Origin: Dimorphilus gyrociliatus
Taxonomy: Eukaryota; Annelida; Polychaeta; Dinophilidae
Reading direction: 5' to 3'
NCBI GenBank assembly: GCA_904063045.1
Contig: CAJFCJ010000005.1
Span: 1,395,167 to 1,459,166, forward strand
DNA length: 64,000 bases
The position numbers and the translations under genes are program-made. Below the pieces are notes generated by a model. It did not search any database. It had not been told where the DNA came from and saw only the letters and a program-made list of their open reading frames with translations. Each line of letters begins with the position of its first letter. The first letter of the stretch is position 1. Positions 45,452-57,449 of the stretch are shown piece by piece.

Positions 45452-46429
45452 TTTCTTGACTATAACAAAGTTTCCATGAAAAAGATAGATCACGCCTCTA
45501 AGTAGTCTAAATAGTTTCTTACTTATATTACTTACTTATTGCAAAATATTAATAAATAAATTGAAAGTTTACTTCTTATTATCACAAAGCCTCCAAAACT
45601 GGACTTTTAATTTGGCTACATAATAATATTAACCAACTTTAGCGATTTGGTTTACTAGAAAGTTGGTGAAAATTTAAATGGCGCACAAAGCGAAAAAAAC
45701 CCTACACGCCTACTATCAAAAAATGGTATTTTCTCTACCTTAAATTACTATCAAACTTTACAAAGACAACCAATTATTTAATAATAGTTAAATTTTATAA
45801 AAATATTTACAAAATAAATCTAATATACATTCAAAAATGATGTATTTGCTTACCTAGACTGATCTTTAAAAGACTCTGGACACCATAAAATCAGCATTGG
45901 AATGCCGTTTCAAAAACGGTTAAAAGTATGGCTCGGTAATCTGTGTCTAAATTCTAGCTGCAAAAAATAAGGGGAGTTTGAACGTCTTTGTTTCAGTAAT
46001 TCAGTTGGAATCAGTTAATTTATTTCTTTATTTACTGTGTAGTCAGATACATAGTATTTGGAACAGATATTTCAATATATATATATATTGAATCAAAGCG
46101 TCAGTTCTTTTTTCTTTCGTTATATTGTTAACATTGACACAACATCACACAAAAAAACTTACAGCTTTTTTGAAATTTTTTTATCAAAGATCTACTGAAA
46201 ATCTTTTGTCTTTATAATTGATTGGATTAGATGATTATTTAAGTTCCTCGTAGTATTATAGTAGATGATCATATTTTGTTTATAGAAAATTGTTTATTTT
46301 TATGGATACATAATTTTCACGAGAATAAACAAAACATCAAAGTTGTGAATATCGAAACAAGATTTGAAATAATTCTTGCTAAATAAGTTAACTACAACCT
46401 TTGCAAAATGAAGAAACGTAACAATTACA
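45452..46429. other. Intergenic region with probable 5' UTR exon
   Basis: Holds the promoter and probable non-coding first exon of the homeobox gene (donor CTAG|GTAAGC on the minus strand at about 45855) and the 3' end of SPCS3. A minus-strand AATAAA lies at 46293-46298. A short AT microsatellite is at 46075-46089. No protein-like frame. Confidence 0.4.
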
Positions 46430-47210
46430 TTAAAATTTTGATGTAGCATAATGAACGGGAAATTCAAATTTATGGCTTCCAGTTCCGAAGATATTCGGCA
46501 GCATCCCAGCATTTGGAATAACATTCCAAGATAAACTTAAAGTAACATTTTTATGACCTCTGTTTGGAAAAAAGTCAGCGCTTAGTGTGAAAACAATTAT
46601 TAGATAGAGGCTTACTTTAGTCCATGTCCATCATCGTGAAAGTAATATTTAGTATTCATACTACGATAGTCCAAAACAGCACTTTCACCTCTTTGAATAA
46701 TTTTATCCCATAGAACGACTTGATTAATGGTCTTTAAAGAGAAAAAAGTTGATAAATTTTATATGTAAACATGAGAAAACATACGTTAGCTTTTGTTTCG
46801 TACTCCGCAGTCAAATATAAAAATAGTTGCTTAACATTCCAATTGAATAAATGGGTTAAATGTACTATGTTAAGGTTATTTTAAAAAAATTTTCAACCTA
46901 GACTACCTACTAATACGCTATAACGTAAAAAGGATATCTGCTTTCAGGTCAAACGTAATAAATCCTAAGTCGCTTCTTTCTCTCCCTGCTCCAAAATCTG
47001 GCACCTTTTTGCTATAAAAAGTAAATTAACTTTAATCTCAAATATTTATTATACTTGTAATACTTACACAACAGCTTTTACCGTATTTATGCTCACTTTC
47101 GAATCATTTGTATTCAAACAAGTCGATAAGAAGCATAAAAATGTTAAGGCTGCCATTACGCTTAGAAAAAAAGCAAAAATAGTGTTTAGTCTAGACAAAA
47201 AGGTATTCAT
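46430..47210 (-). CDS. SPCS3: Signal peptidase complex subunit 3 (SPC22/23)
   Basis: ER-membrane subunit required for signal-peptide cleavage. Five exons (47068-47210, 46938-47011, 46785-46861, 46616-46731, 46430-46559) encode 179 residues, one short of human. It starts MNTFLSRLNTIFAFFLSVMA with the single N-terminal membrane segment, then RERSDLGFITFDLKADLTHL and FNWNVKQLFLYLTAEYETK, NQVVLWDKIIQRGE, and NVTLSLSWNVIPNAGMLP. The second intron (46862-46937) cannot be spliced in frame with GT-AG ends but fits perfectly as an AT-AC intron with U12 donor ATATCCTTT. The plus-strand frame at 47089-47481 is antisense to this gene and is not called. Confidence 0.93.
46862..46937 (-). other. U12-type AT-AC intron in SPCS3
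   Basis: 76-nt intron on the minus strand. The donor reads ATATCCTTTT, the U12 AT-AC consensus, and the intron ends AC. A CCTTAAC branch-site match lies just before the end, its branch A 8 nt upstream of the splice junction. Removing these bases joins KAD to LTHLFNW in frame, matching the SPCS3 family; no GT-AG solution does so before the in-frame stop. Confidence 0.85.
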
Positions 47211-47694
47211 TTTTGGATTTTTATGTAGACCCAACAATAGGCCGGCGATATTAAGGAATCTTACGTGGTATTGTAAAATTCTCTTTACCAGTTTTTTGGG
47301 TATGACTAGAATGCAGTCAACCCAGAGCGATAAAACATTCTCGACAACTAAATCGTCACAAACCCTTTACTATAAATTAATTAATAAAAAAATCTCTAAA
47401 TTAAAATACAATTTTGATAAATTGCCTTGTCTTGAGCCACTGCTTATCATAGAAGACGTAATATCTCAGTGGAATTGCTAAATAAATATTTTTTTTTTAT
47501 AAAGATTACACAATATTTGCGTAAAAAGTTTTCTTTGGATAGATCAGTTGGCTTTGAAAACATAAATGAAATTAATCAGATATAGTAATTGTTAATTATT
47601 TATATTCTTTTGATATTTTAATTCAATTCTCTCTTATCAAAGGCAAAAACTAAAAAGTTTAAAAAGCATAAGTATGGAAAGTTTAAATATTATG

Positions 47695-49236
47695 TCAGAG
47701 TTCGGCATGAAAAGTATTCAAATTAGGATCAATTTTCTTATCGTCACCTTTCCATTTATAATACGCTAATATAGCAGAGTTTCTCGCACTAATTATCGAC
47801 ATTTCAATAGCACTGGCTAAACTTTCTATTGCATTATTATAATACAAATTATCCGCTAAAATGAAGCTGTTGGTCAGTTGCGGAGTAGAGTATTCTGGAT
47901 AAGCTTTCCAGGAAATAACCTTTTTCTGTCGAATATTTTTAAACAGTTTGTTCAGCTGGTTGTCAGTTAACTCGTTGTTGGAAAATATTTTATATACAGA
48001 AAGATTTTTCATCTGTTCATTGTCACTATTGTAGTTAATTGGAGTTTGTTTTCCAATAGAATTATAAAATGACTTTATTGCAAGAATTACTTCTGGTTTT
48101 TCTTCGCCAAATTCCCAGAATGAACTATTTAACTCTGCATTTACAAAGGTTGCAACTGTTTGATGCATTTGTAATGAAGGAAACTCCATTTCAAATCCAG
48201 ATGTTTGCAGCATGTCTTTCTCCAAAGGAGCTGCAATAATAACTATATCATGAGAAAATTTCTCTTTGTCCGCAACTAGTGTAAATTTGTTATTATTTCT
48301 TTTAATGGTCATAATTTTGGTATTTAAATGAACTTTTGCTTTTGATACTTGTATGAATCTTTCTACTAATCCCTTATTTCCGTTATGAATAGCCCAGAGA
48401 CCTGATTGTATACCAGCCATACATACTGATCCTACGAAAGCATGAGTTTCGTCTTGACCGTAATTCGTCCTTAAAGCAGCATTAGCAAAATCCAACATAT
48501 TTTTACTCATTCCTGAACTCTTTAGAAGTTCCATCAAGGTTGTGTTAAGATACTTAGAAAATTCAACGTTCATAGCAGTTAAAAGCCCATTTGGATGAGA
48601 ATAGCAAAAGCTCTCTGTTTGTAAATCATAAATATTTTCGAAATCTCGCAACATTCGTGATACGAGAGATTGAATTCTTATAGAGTCCAACTTGAAAAAA
48701 TACAGCATTTGCATCAACTTCAAAATTTTATCTCGATACGTGTGAAGAATAACTTCTTTGTCATTTTGAACGAGGGAAAAACTTATATCAAGGTTTGATT
48801 CTCTTTGCTTTAACCCTGAGTAGAAAATTTATATTATGGTTAGAGAAATATTCTACTAGATGTCAAAGTATAAAGTCAATTTTACCGAAAAGCTTTACAA
48901 ACTGCTTTGCATAACTATTTCTTGGATGTATAATTGATCCTCCCGCCTCAAAAAAATGTCCATCTATTTCAACCGTCTTCAGGCGCCCCCCTATCGAATC
49001 AGTTGATTCATAAATGTGAATATCAGCTCTTCTTGAATAAAGTCTGCTTAACCAAAAAGCTGTACTTGCTCCTCCGATTCCTCCCCCAATGATCCCTTTA
49101 AATGCGGGCAGATTTTCTGATTATATCGCTCAAAATATTTAAGGATTTTACCTATATTAGGGAGTTTCTTCTCTTTAACTTCACTCTTCCCCAATAAGAT
49201 ATTAATCAATAATATTAATACGAACAAATAATGCAT
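47695..49236 (-). CDS. PCYOX1: Prenylcysteine oxidase
   Basis: FAD-dependent lysosomal or secreted thioether oxidase that breaks down prenylcysteines. Exons 49152-49236, 48886-49116 and 47695-48815 give 478 residues (human 505). A signal peptide (MHYLFVLILLINILLGKS) precedes the dinucleotide-binding fold GIIGGGIGGASTAFWLSRL, then GGRLKTVEIDGHFFEAGGS and IIHPRNSYAKQFV, all closely family-like. The large last exon includes the prenylcysteine lyase domain (NGLLTAMNVEF, LWAIHNGNKGLVERFI, VIIAAPLEKD). The first intron (49117-49151) would be only 35 nt, clearly needed to restore the frame into the GxGxxG motif. Confidence 0.92.
49117..49151 (-). other. Ultrashort intron (35 nt) in PCYOX1
   Basis: GTAAAA donor and ATCAG acceptor enclose 35 nt on the minus strand, joining the signal-peptide exon to the FAD-binding exon in phase 1. 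The protein downstream matches the family only after this removal. Confidence 0.7.
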
Positions 49237-49564
49237 TTTAATTTTCTATTTGAATTAGTAAAGGTAAATTACAACAGAACTGAAACGAGTGCATTTATAT
49301 TTGACCTTGACAGTGCTATTTGAATTGATAGAAAAGATTACATCAAATAAAAGTACTGAGATTTTCGAGGTTACTTTAAAATTTTAAAAGAAGATGTATT
49401 TTTTTAAAACATTTTTCATTTAATAAATTAAAATTAATAAACTTACAACTTGTGATGAAATCTTTATTTTGCAGAAATGGTATAAAAAATTATAAATAAA
49501 TAAATGATATAAAGAAATAACTACATGTATTTTTATTCAATGGTTTTCGCACTTGATGCTTATA

Positions 49565-52113
49565 TTATGAAATTGCTTTATATTTACAAGCTAACATACA
49601 CCATGCAGCAATTGCTGATTCTGGATAAGTGAATACTCTAACTCTTACAGCCATTCGAACTTGGTCACCATTACAAGTTATAATCTCTTCACAAACAGGT
49701 GATCTGTAAGGAGTATATATTGAAAGCAGGAAAATAAATTTCATTAAAATACTTTAAACAAGCTGAAAAAGCCCTCTTTGCGTTATTATGAACAAATTGA
49801 ATCGGATATGCTTTAAAGGTGTGTCCATCAGGAACTAAGCGTCTCACTGAATCTTGAAATTCGTCATTGCCACAGTTACCTACACCTGAATTAGAAAATT
49901 ATTAATTAAAAATGTGGTTTTATTAATTTATTGATACTTGTTACCTGTTGTCCTCTCAAATTCATAAGAGGCTAATGCTGGAGTGAGAAGGTATCCCAAA
50001 TGATCATCCCAAACAGTGCTTAATCCTTTATCCTAAAATATTAGAACTATCAATTTTCATTTTTCATCTAACATAAGTATACTGTACTGCTCGATAATCC
50101 GCCAAAATTATTTTTAATTCCGTTTCTAAATCATTACTGGCCGTCGCTGAATCTATAGTTGAAGATATAAGAGGTGGAATAACTGGCCACGGGGGTGATG
50201 TTGCTTGCTCTATGGATTCTTCAGACATTTTTTTCCAGCTAGATTCTTCTTCTAAGTTAAATTTACATACATCCACTCTATCCATTGACTGATTATTAGC
50301 AAAAAACTTTTTATCATTGAATAAGCAACCAATAGTTTTATAAGGATGGTTTTGCTTTCTTTCAACTTTTTCATGTGGTAAATCATCAAGCGATATGGGA
50401 GAATGCTGATACCTTAATACAGAATATTGATAGAAACAATAATAAAAAATTCTTGTTTTTAAAAATCAGTACCTTTGACCCGTTAGACTCTCCCAAAACA
50501 TTACTTTTCCGTATGTGTCAATAGTTACAACCCATGTATGTGCGGACCCTTTCATCTTTGTTCCAACCGCCACGTATGCATCTAGTCCGAATCCTAAAAG
50601 TAAGCAACAGAGCAGAATAGCATGATCCTCGCAGTCCTAATTAAGAAAAATTTATATAAGAAAAGGGAATTTGGGATCAATACTTTCAAAACATTATTAC
50701 TCCTTTATTTCGACAAAGGAAAGCATGAATAGAGCTCCATTGCTCTACTCTCTCACCAGCCCCAACACAGGATAATTTTTCATATCCAATTAAAGCTACA
50801 AATCGAGCTGCCTGACGAGGGGTATCTAACAAACGACTTGCTCTTAAAGGTTTAATGAATGAGCAAACTACTCGATTTACTCCGTTTTCATCTTGTGCAA
50901 ATATTTTTACTAAACGCTCTCTATGTAGAGTTCGAATCTGAAAATATTCATCGGTGCAATTATTTAGGGCACACTAATCTTATTGGGATACTATACTTGC
51001 AAATACTCTTTCCACCACTGCTTAGCATAAATTAGGAATAGTCGCTCTTTTTCAGAAGCATGATTCTTTTCCAAAGAAATCTGCCCATTGAAAATATCAT
51101 CATCCACAATTTGCCCTTCAGAAAAATGGGGAATAAATTCTAATTGTATATCCAGTATGCCAACGGTAACTTTATTCTCTGCCCCTAAAGAATTTATAAT
51201 TAATGCCATGTATTTTGTTATTGTACAAATCTATAAATGACTTACCAACTCCAAGTAATTCTATTGACTTGACCAAACTACAGTTTGACCTAGTCAAAAT
51301 GGCTCTCCATTCTAGGAAGTGAGATGATACTATAGTATTATCTCCTGTAATATCCGACTTAATTAGCACCATATGGATTTGATCAGGCATTCCGATTAGA
51401 GCTGAAGAACCCAAGGGTCTCTGATTTCCTCCTTATTTCAAAAAGAGAAATTAACATTTACAAATTTACATTTATGCTTATTTTTATACCATATCTATCT
51501 TTTCCCAATTCCAGCAAGAAACCTTCGTTAAACTCGGGTTCAACTGTGCAGGAGGTAGGTTTTGATTTAAAGCGTTGTCCTTGAAAATATATATGCAAAA
51601 TAAAGAAGGATGGCACACGTCCTGAAGTTTGAACTGCTGCATCATTTTCGAGATGCTCAATGAAAGCTTTACCCCCAGTTATTTTTAAGTACAAGTATCG
51701 ATGAGTAGGATCGATAGGAACTGAAAAAAAAAGAAATTATAAACAATTTATTAAAGTGAGATTTCAACAACTTTTCTTTGGTTTGGTCTGAGTATTTCTA
51801 ACTTTTTGAGGTAAATAATCAATAGAAGGGTCGCCGGTTTCAATATTCAGACGATTCATGACTTCGTCTAAGACACCTTTCTCCTCTATTTTTCGCAATA
51901 AATCTTCTTCGGTCATTTCATCTATCTCAGCCTTTGTCATGCTTTCTGAGATCACGCTTTTGATATGAGATTGAATATCAACCTATAATTTTTTTGGAGA
52001 TATTCCACAAGTTCTATCATGTTTATATCATGATTTATTTTATCGCTCACCTGAGACAGCTGTGTGCTAATAATCTGACGGAGTTCATTCTGTTTCTCTT
52101 GTGGAAGGGACAT
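49565..52113 (-). CDS. CEP76: Centrosomal protein CEP76
   Basis: Centriolar protein that limits centriole reduplication and interacts with CP110. Eleven exons (52051-52113, 51772-51982, 51490-51720, 51246-51431, 50997-51184, 50701-50937, 50473-50636, 50088-50412, 49945-50032, 49753-49885, 49565-49703) total 654 residues, against 659 in human. It begins MSLPQEKQNELRQIISTQLS. A C2-like domain region contains PTHRYLYLKITGGKAFIEHL and QIHMVLIKSDITGDNTIVSS; the transglutaminase-like segment contains RLLDTPRQAARFVALIGYE, NKGDCEDHAILLCSLLLGFG and AHTWVVTIDTYGKVMFWES. The end (VPDGHTFKAYPIQFVHNNAK, GDQVRMAVRVRVFTYPESAI) is nearly identical to the family. Introns are mostly 50-70 nt. Head to head with the alpha-2/delta gene. 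Confidence 0.95.
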
Positions 52114-52510
52114 TGTAATAATATATTAGCTATCTCTGTTTGTTAAAAGTGATAGATATTTTTACGTTGTCCAAGAAATTAATGAAACTTTGAGGCCCGA
52201 TTCGTATTCGGAATTTTTTCGGTAAAACTAGGTGTCTCTAAACACTGCAAAGGTTAGTTGTCTCGAAACAAAATATTGTTTATTAGATCGCGCCGCAGTA
52301 TTGGTTTTCTATTATGGATATGAAATTAGTTGTCAAGCATTTCATGATCTTTAGATATAATATCCTCAAACTAGTTAATGAAAATTGGCAATGTCAAAAC
52401 ATTTAATACTAATATCTTAGAGACTGTTTTAATTCGTCAAATCACCCTCAGATGTTATGGATTAGTTAGATATTGACTTAAAATCGATCAGTATTTTTAT
52501 TTCGTGTTAA
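52114..52510. promoter_or_regulatory. Shared intergenic CEP76 / alpha-2/delta
   Basis: 397 bases separate the divergent start codons, so both promoters are contained here. AT-rich, no TATA box or other motif I can support. Confidence 0.45.
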
Positions 52511-55500
52511 ATGACAATGAGAATACTTTTGATTTTTACAATTCTTCCGAGCCTTTGTCGACATGAAACAGTCATAAAAAATCGAATGCAAGAAGAAAAT
52601 ATTGGAAGTTTGGCAGGTGATGTCCAAAACTGGGCTACTCTAATACAAAACTACATCTTACAGGTGGGTGAAAAATGAGCATGTTCTTAACAGCAGTTAA
52701 AATGTACATTTGAATGACTATCTATGCTAAATTAACAATCATTTACTTTTTGTCCATCTCACATCAGTTAGCTGAAGAAGGTATTAGAAGAAAGTATACT
52801 CAATCATTGTTTGACACTGCCAACTACACTTTTGATGAAAAAGATGGAGCTATTTTAGTTCAAAATGTAAAAGAAACTTTGGGTGATTACTTTAGTATGA
52901 AGACGCAAGCTGCTCAGAGGCTTGCTGACAAGGCCGTAGAAGCTTATGATAAATGGTTACTAGATGAAAATAAAGTTACATATGACAATCTCCACAAAAT
53001 GCCTCGAGATATATATCGCGATTCAGATATTCCAAGTACTTTGGACAAAGGAAAATACAGCGTGTTCAAATCGTAAATATTATATTTAATATCCACTAAT
53101 GACATTAACTAATTTTCTTGTGAATGTACAGAAAATTTAGACAAGTTATTTTCCTAAATTATTCAACGGTTAAAATATCTGATGATGTGCCAAGAAAAGA
53201 TCCCAATACAATAAAAACAGTAAACTGGACAAGGGCATTGGAAGATGTTATGATTGATAATGCTAAAAAAGATCCCCAATTAAGATGGCAATATTTTGGA
53301 TCCACAGCAGGACTTGTTCGATTATACCCTGGAAGGGAATGGGATACAAATTTTGCTGGCTTTTATAATGACTATGACCCGCGGCTTAGACCCTGGTATA
53401 TCGGAGCTACATCTGGTCCCAAAGATGTTGTAATTATTTTAGATTGCAGCTTGTCTATGAAAGGTGAAAAATTTTCCATTGCTCAAGCAGTGGCAAAAAC
53501 TGTAATCAATACACTCACCAGACAAGATTACATAAACGTTATCTGCGCACGAGCATCTCATTGGGATGAAGTTGGAAAGTAAGTTTTATTTTGAATATGT
53601 TAATGATAATCTAATACAGCTGTTGCTTTTCCAGATGGCACGAGTTTGGTAGTCAAGTCTTAAGTTGTAGAAAAGATAGCCTTGTTCAAGCGACTACAGC
53701 TCATAGAAAAGACCTTATAGAGAAAATTTATAGATTAGAACCAGGCGGTACATCTGAAGTGGAGTCGGTTTTTTCTTATTCTTTCTTTCTAAGTAATATC
53801 AAATTAATATTGTTTTTCAGAAAAGGCTTTGAAAAAGCTTTTAAACTGTTAGCTGGATCAATTCGAACTGGCTGTCAATCTGTAATTGTGTTTGCTACTG
53901 ACGGTAGAGACACAGATGGAGAACAAGTAAGATGTGGTCCTGGATATTATACTAGGAGTGGATATGTGGCTGGACCGATTTGTAAATATAATTGGACTAA
54001 AGTTTGGCAGGTTACAAATGAAAAAAACAAATTGCTAGACCCTCCGGTAAATTATTAATTACAATAAACAGTTTCATATCTAATCTTATTCTCAGGCAAG
54101 AATTTTCAGCTATCTTACGAAAGATGAGGGGGAATTATTTCCCGGAAAATTAGCTTGTGCTCACGGAGGAAGTCTAACAAAGTTAGCTAACGGAGAAAAT
54201 TTGATAAATCAGATGCATAGGTATATACGCTTTGTTTCAAGGAGTGACATAGTTAATTTATGTTATTATAGCTATTTTGACTTCTTATTCCGAAATGCCA
54301 AGTCAACAATGGGATTATGGACCTCCCCTTACATAGATGCATGGAAGTTAGGCCTTATGGTTACATATTCTATTCCCTGTGTAAGCAAGGTTAATGGAAG
54401 GTCTGTAATTTTCAAAATAGTTGATCTTAAGTTTAATTGATTATGTTGAAAAGTACGATAGGAGTGGTTGGAGTTGATGCAACTCTAGAAGAAATTGAAG
54501 CTAAAATTTCCTTGCATCAATGGGGAACTGTATACTCTTTTCTCATTAATAAACAAGGAGAAGCAATCTTTCACCCTCGCTTGACACCCAGTACTAATGT
54601 GAGTATGCCTTTTAATTGTGTATTATCTGTCGAAGAACATTATTTTCATATACAGTAATATTTTCACATATTCAATACTTATATCATAACTATTTTGTAA
54701 AGCAGGTTGCAATACTTCAAAGTACGTTTTAAGGAAATATGCTTCGAGCTATTAGTTTTTAGTATATGAAGAAATTAACACATTTGATTGTAGAGCTTTA
54801 AATGCTTTTTTTTAAAAAAATAACAGCTTTTGAAAAATAAAACATCGAATACAGCCTACTAATTAATTATATATTTTATGTCAACAGCTAGTGGACGATC
54901 CTATATTTATACCCATAGAGCAGCTGGAGCAGACTCAGGGTGAACCTAGAAACTTTAGCAGAGTAGTAGAGGAAATGAAAGCTGGTAAAACAGGACAACT
55001 CACTATAAAAAATGCTAGAAGAGGAATCGGTGGAAAGGTTTTATATATATTTTCTTATTGCCATTGTTTAATAGCTCATGTATTGTTAGACTTTTATGGA
55101 TGCTACATATTACTATGCTGCCCTGAATGACTCCGAATATGCTTTCGCCTTTAGTATGGCAGATACAGACAAAGTATATTGAAGTTTTAATTTTTCAAAA
55201 AGTTTCTTGAACCAAGAGAACTAATAATTCAATTTTCACTTCAGACATTTAGACGGGCTCAAACACCTGTCGATTTAGACAACTACGATAAATCATATTT
55301 CAATTTGCTAATAGAATACAACAGCTCAACAGCCAAGGAAGCTTTCCCTGGGACATATGATTATTTAGATGTTAGAGACAATGAGCAAAAAAAATATCCT
55401 GGGTTAAGGGTATCATATCTTCATTCTTCAATATTTCTCGCTCCAAAATGTCATTGTGATCCCACGGCGTATTTCTATGATGAAGACTTGGCGCAGAAAA

Positions 55501-57124
55501 CTGTTGAAGCGCACAAATACATAAATTCTATGACAGATGACTTCGGATGCACAAATCAAAAAAGTAAATATGAGAGAGGTGTGCGAGCTGATGTTCTAAT
55601 TACTCAGCCCGTCGAACGACTATGGAGAGTTAGGAATTTTGATGGAATTGATACCGTGAAATGGACATATGTTGGGATGAGAAGCGGGGTGTTTCGAACT
55701 TATCCTGGTCATCGTTCTAGAAGATTGTATGATCCATCACAGTAAGATTTTTGTTAAACTTTTGTGTTATACTGCAGAATTGTAATTCCGTGATATTTAG
55801 GCGACCATGGTTTAAACGAGCTTCTTCCACTCCTTCTAAAACATCAATATCAACCGCATACATGGACGCTGCAGGAGTTGGAAAAATCATTACTATTTCA
55901 CAGGCAGTATTTGAAGGAATGCTTGTCCGGGAAGACACTTCTGAATGTGTTAAATCCAAGAAAAAGGAAGAACTATTGCCTGGAGGATGTCCGTGTGAAA
56001 CTGATACTGATTGCCTCAGTGGCTTTTGTTACATCAGCGAGGCTCCAGGAATCAATAGAGACAAACCGAGATGTGCTACGGAGAGGGTGGAAGCCGTCAC
56101 CAGTCTAGATATTCTTTATGAAAAGTAATACTTTTCAAACAAATTTAAGAAAATGGCTTAAACTATTATGTTACAGGTTTCATAAGATTACTTTTGAGAA
56201 AATGAAGGCAAGTGACAAGAAGAAGTCGTGTAATCAAACTTATCCATGTTCTCATAATAAGAAACAATTGTGTAAAACTAGGTATAATAATCAATTCTGT
56301 CAATATAAATCATGATATTAATATTTAATTTCAGATGTTACCTATTTGACAACGCTGCCTATTTAATAACCGACCGCGAATTTGTTAAGGCATCTCCTCT
56401 GGATACAAGCAAATACAAGGATGTAACTCTTGGAAGAAAAGAGGGAGAAGTCATGAAAGAACTTATTTACAAACACTCATTTTTCATGCGTCAAGAGAAA
56501 ATAGACTTTCAGGGTAAATGTCGCATTTCGCCATATGCCCCAAAAGTGACATTATCAGGAATTCCTCAGAATCCAGAAGAACAAGACAACTATTATCAAA
56601 AGAAAGGTCCAATTCCAAAGTTTTCTAATGAATTTGGATGCATAACGGACGTTGTTGCTTATGCTGTGAATGCATCAGCTTTGGGAAGTAGTGGAATGAT
56701 CGTCGGGAATGTTTCTGGTCCGTGTATGTCAGGATTTTATTACGTAGTCGCTCTGCCAAAGACCAATTTATTCTTACTGGTAATAGAGGATTGGATTCAG
56801 TATAAAAATTCCTCATTTTTTAATTTTAATTGCAAAATTGCTCAGAGGTTTGCTTGAAATTCCATTTTTCGCAAATATATAAATTCTATTTATTACAGCA
56901 TTGTCAATTCAGGAGCGTACCGAATCATTAATGGGACATGCGCTCATAAAGATACAACAAAAACAACCTTAGCCGAGCAAGGCAAATGTCCAGTTTTAAG
57001 GAATATTGATATTGAATGTAAATTTAATAAGTCTGATAGACTAATGTTAACATGGTCATATATTTTCTCATTGTTACCATGTCTCTGGAGTAATGTTGAG
57101 AGTATTGTTAGATTTTTTAGATAA
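52511..57124 (+). CDS. CACNA2D: Voltage-gated calcium channel alpha-2/delta subunit
   Basis: Extracellular, membrane-anchored auxiliary subunit that raises surface density of Cav channels. Fifteen exons (first 52511-52663, last 56899-57124) join in phase to 1185 residues, within the family range. After a signal peptide come a VWA-N region (RLYPGREWDTNFAGFYNDYD, PRLRPWYIGATSGPKDVVII) and the VWA domain with MIDAS DCSLS near residue 256 and FATDGRDTDG. Then the Cache-like part (LWTSPYIDAWKLGLMVTYS, GVVGVDATLEEIE) and paired Cys-rich C-terminal segments (KCHCDP, CPCETDTDC, NEFGCITDV). The C-terminus has a hydrophobic stretch (LMLTWSYIFSLLPCLW) serving as membrane or GPI anchor. Introns are short (51-53 nt for several). 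An AATAAA lies at 57289-57294. Confidence 0.93.
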
Positions 57125-57449
57125 TTATTGATTTAAGTGATTTACGTTTACTAAATATTTCTTGTATACTGATATAGGAATATGCTCGTTTTGTTATGTG
57201 CTGTTAATATGTGTGTCTTTGTAGAAATTTTCGTTATTTTGAATAATTTCCAAGAAAGCAGATAACCCAGATTTTTGTTTTCGAGAAAAATAAATCTATT
57301 AAATACATACATAATTGCATGCCCTAATCTCTTGGGATACCTAGCTTCCATTTCAAGTTCTCGAAATTTATTCTAATTATCAATCTTTAACAATCTAACA
57401 TTTCAAAAATCTTTGACTTTATTTCATAATTATTTAAAGTTCTGATATT

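Noticed and set aside
47089-47481. 130-codon plus-strand frame
   Set aside because: Antisense to SPCS3, whose minus-strand exon 1 (47068-47210) matches the family; the frame has no protein-like pattern.
54661-54887. Extra exon between alpha-2/delta exons
   Set aside because: No acceptor and donor pair gives sequence that fits the family; flanking exons join in phase.
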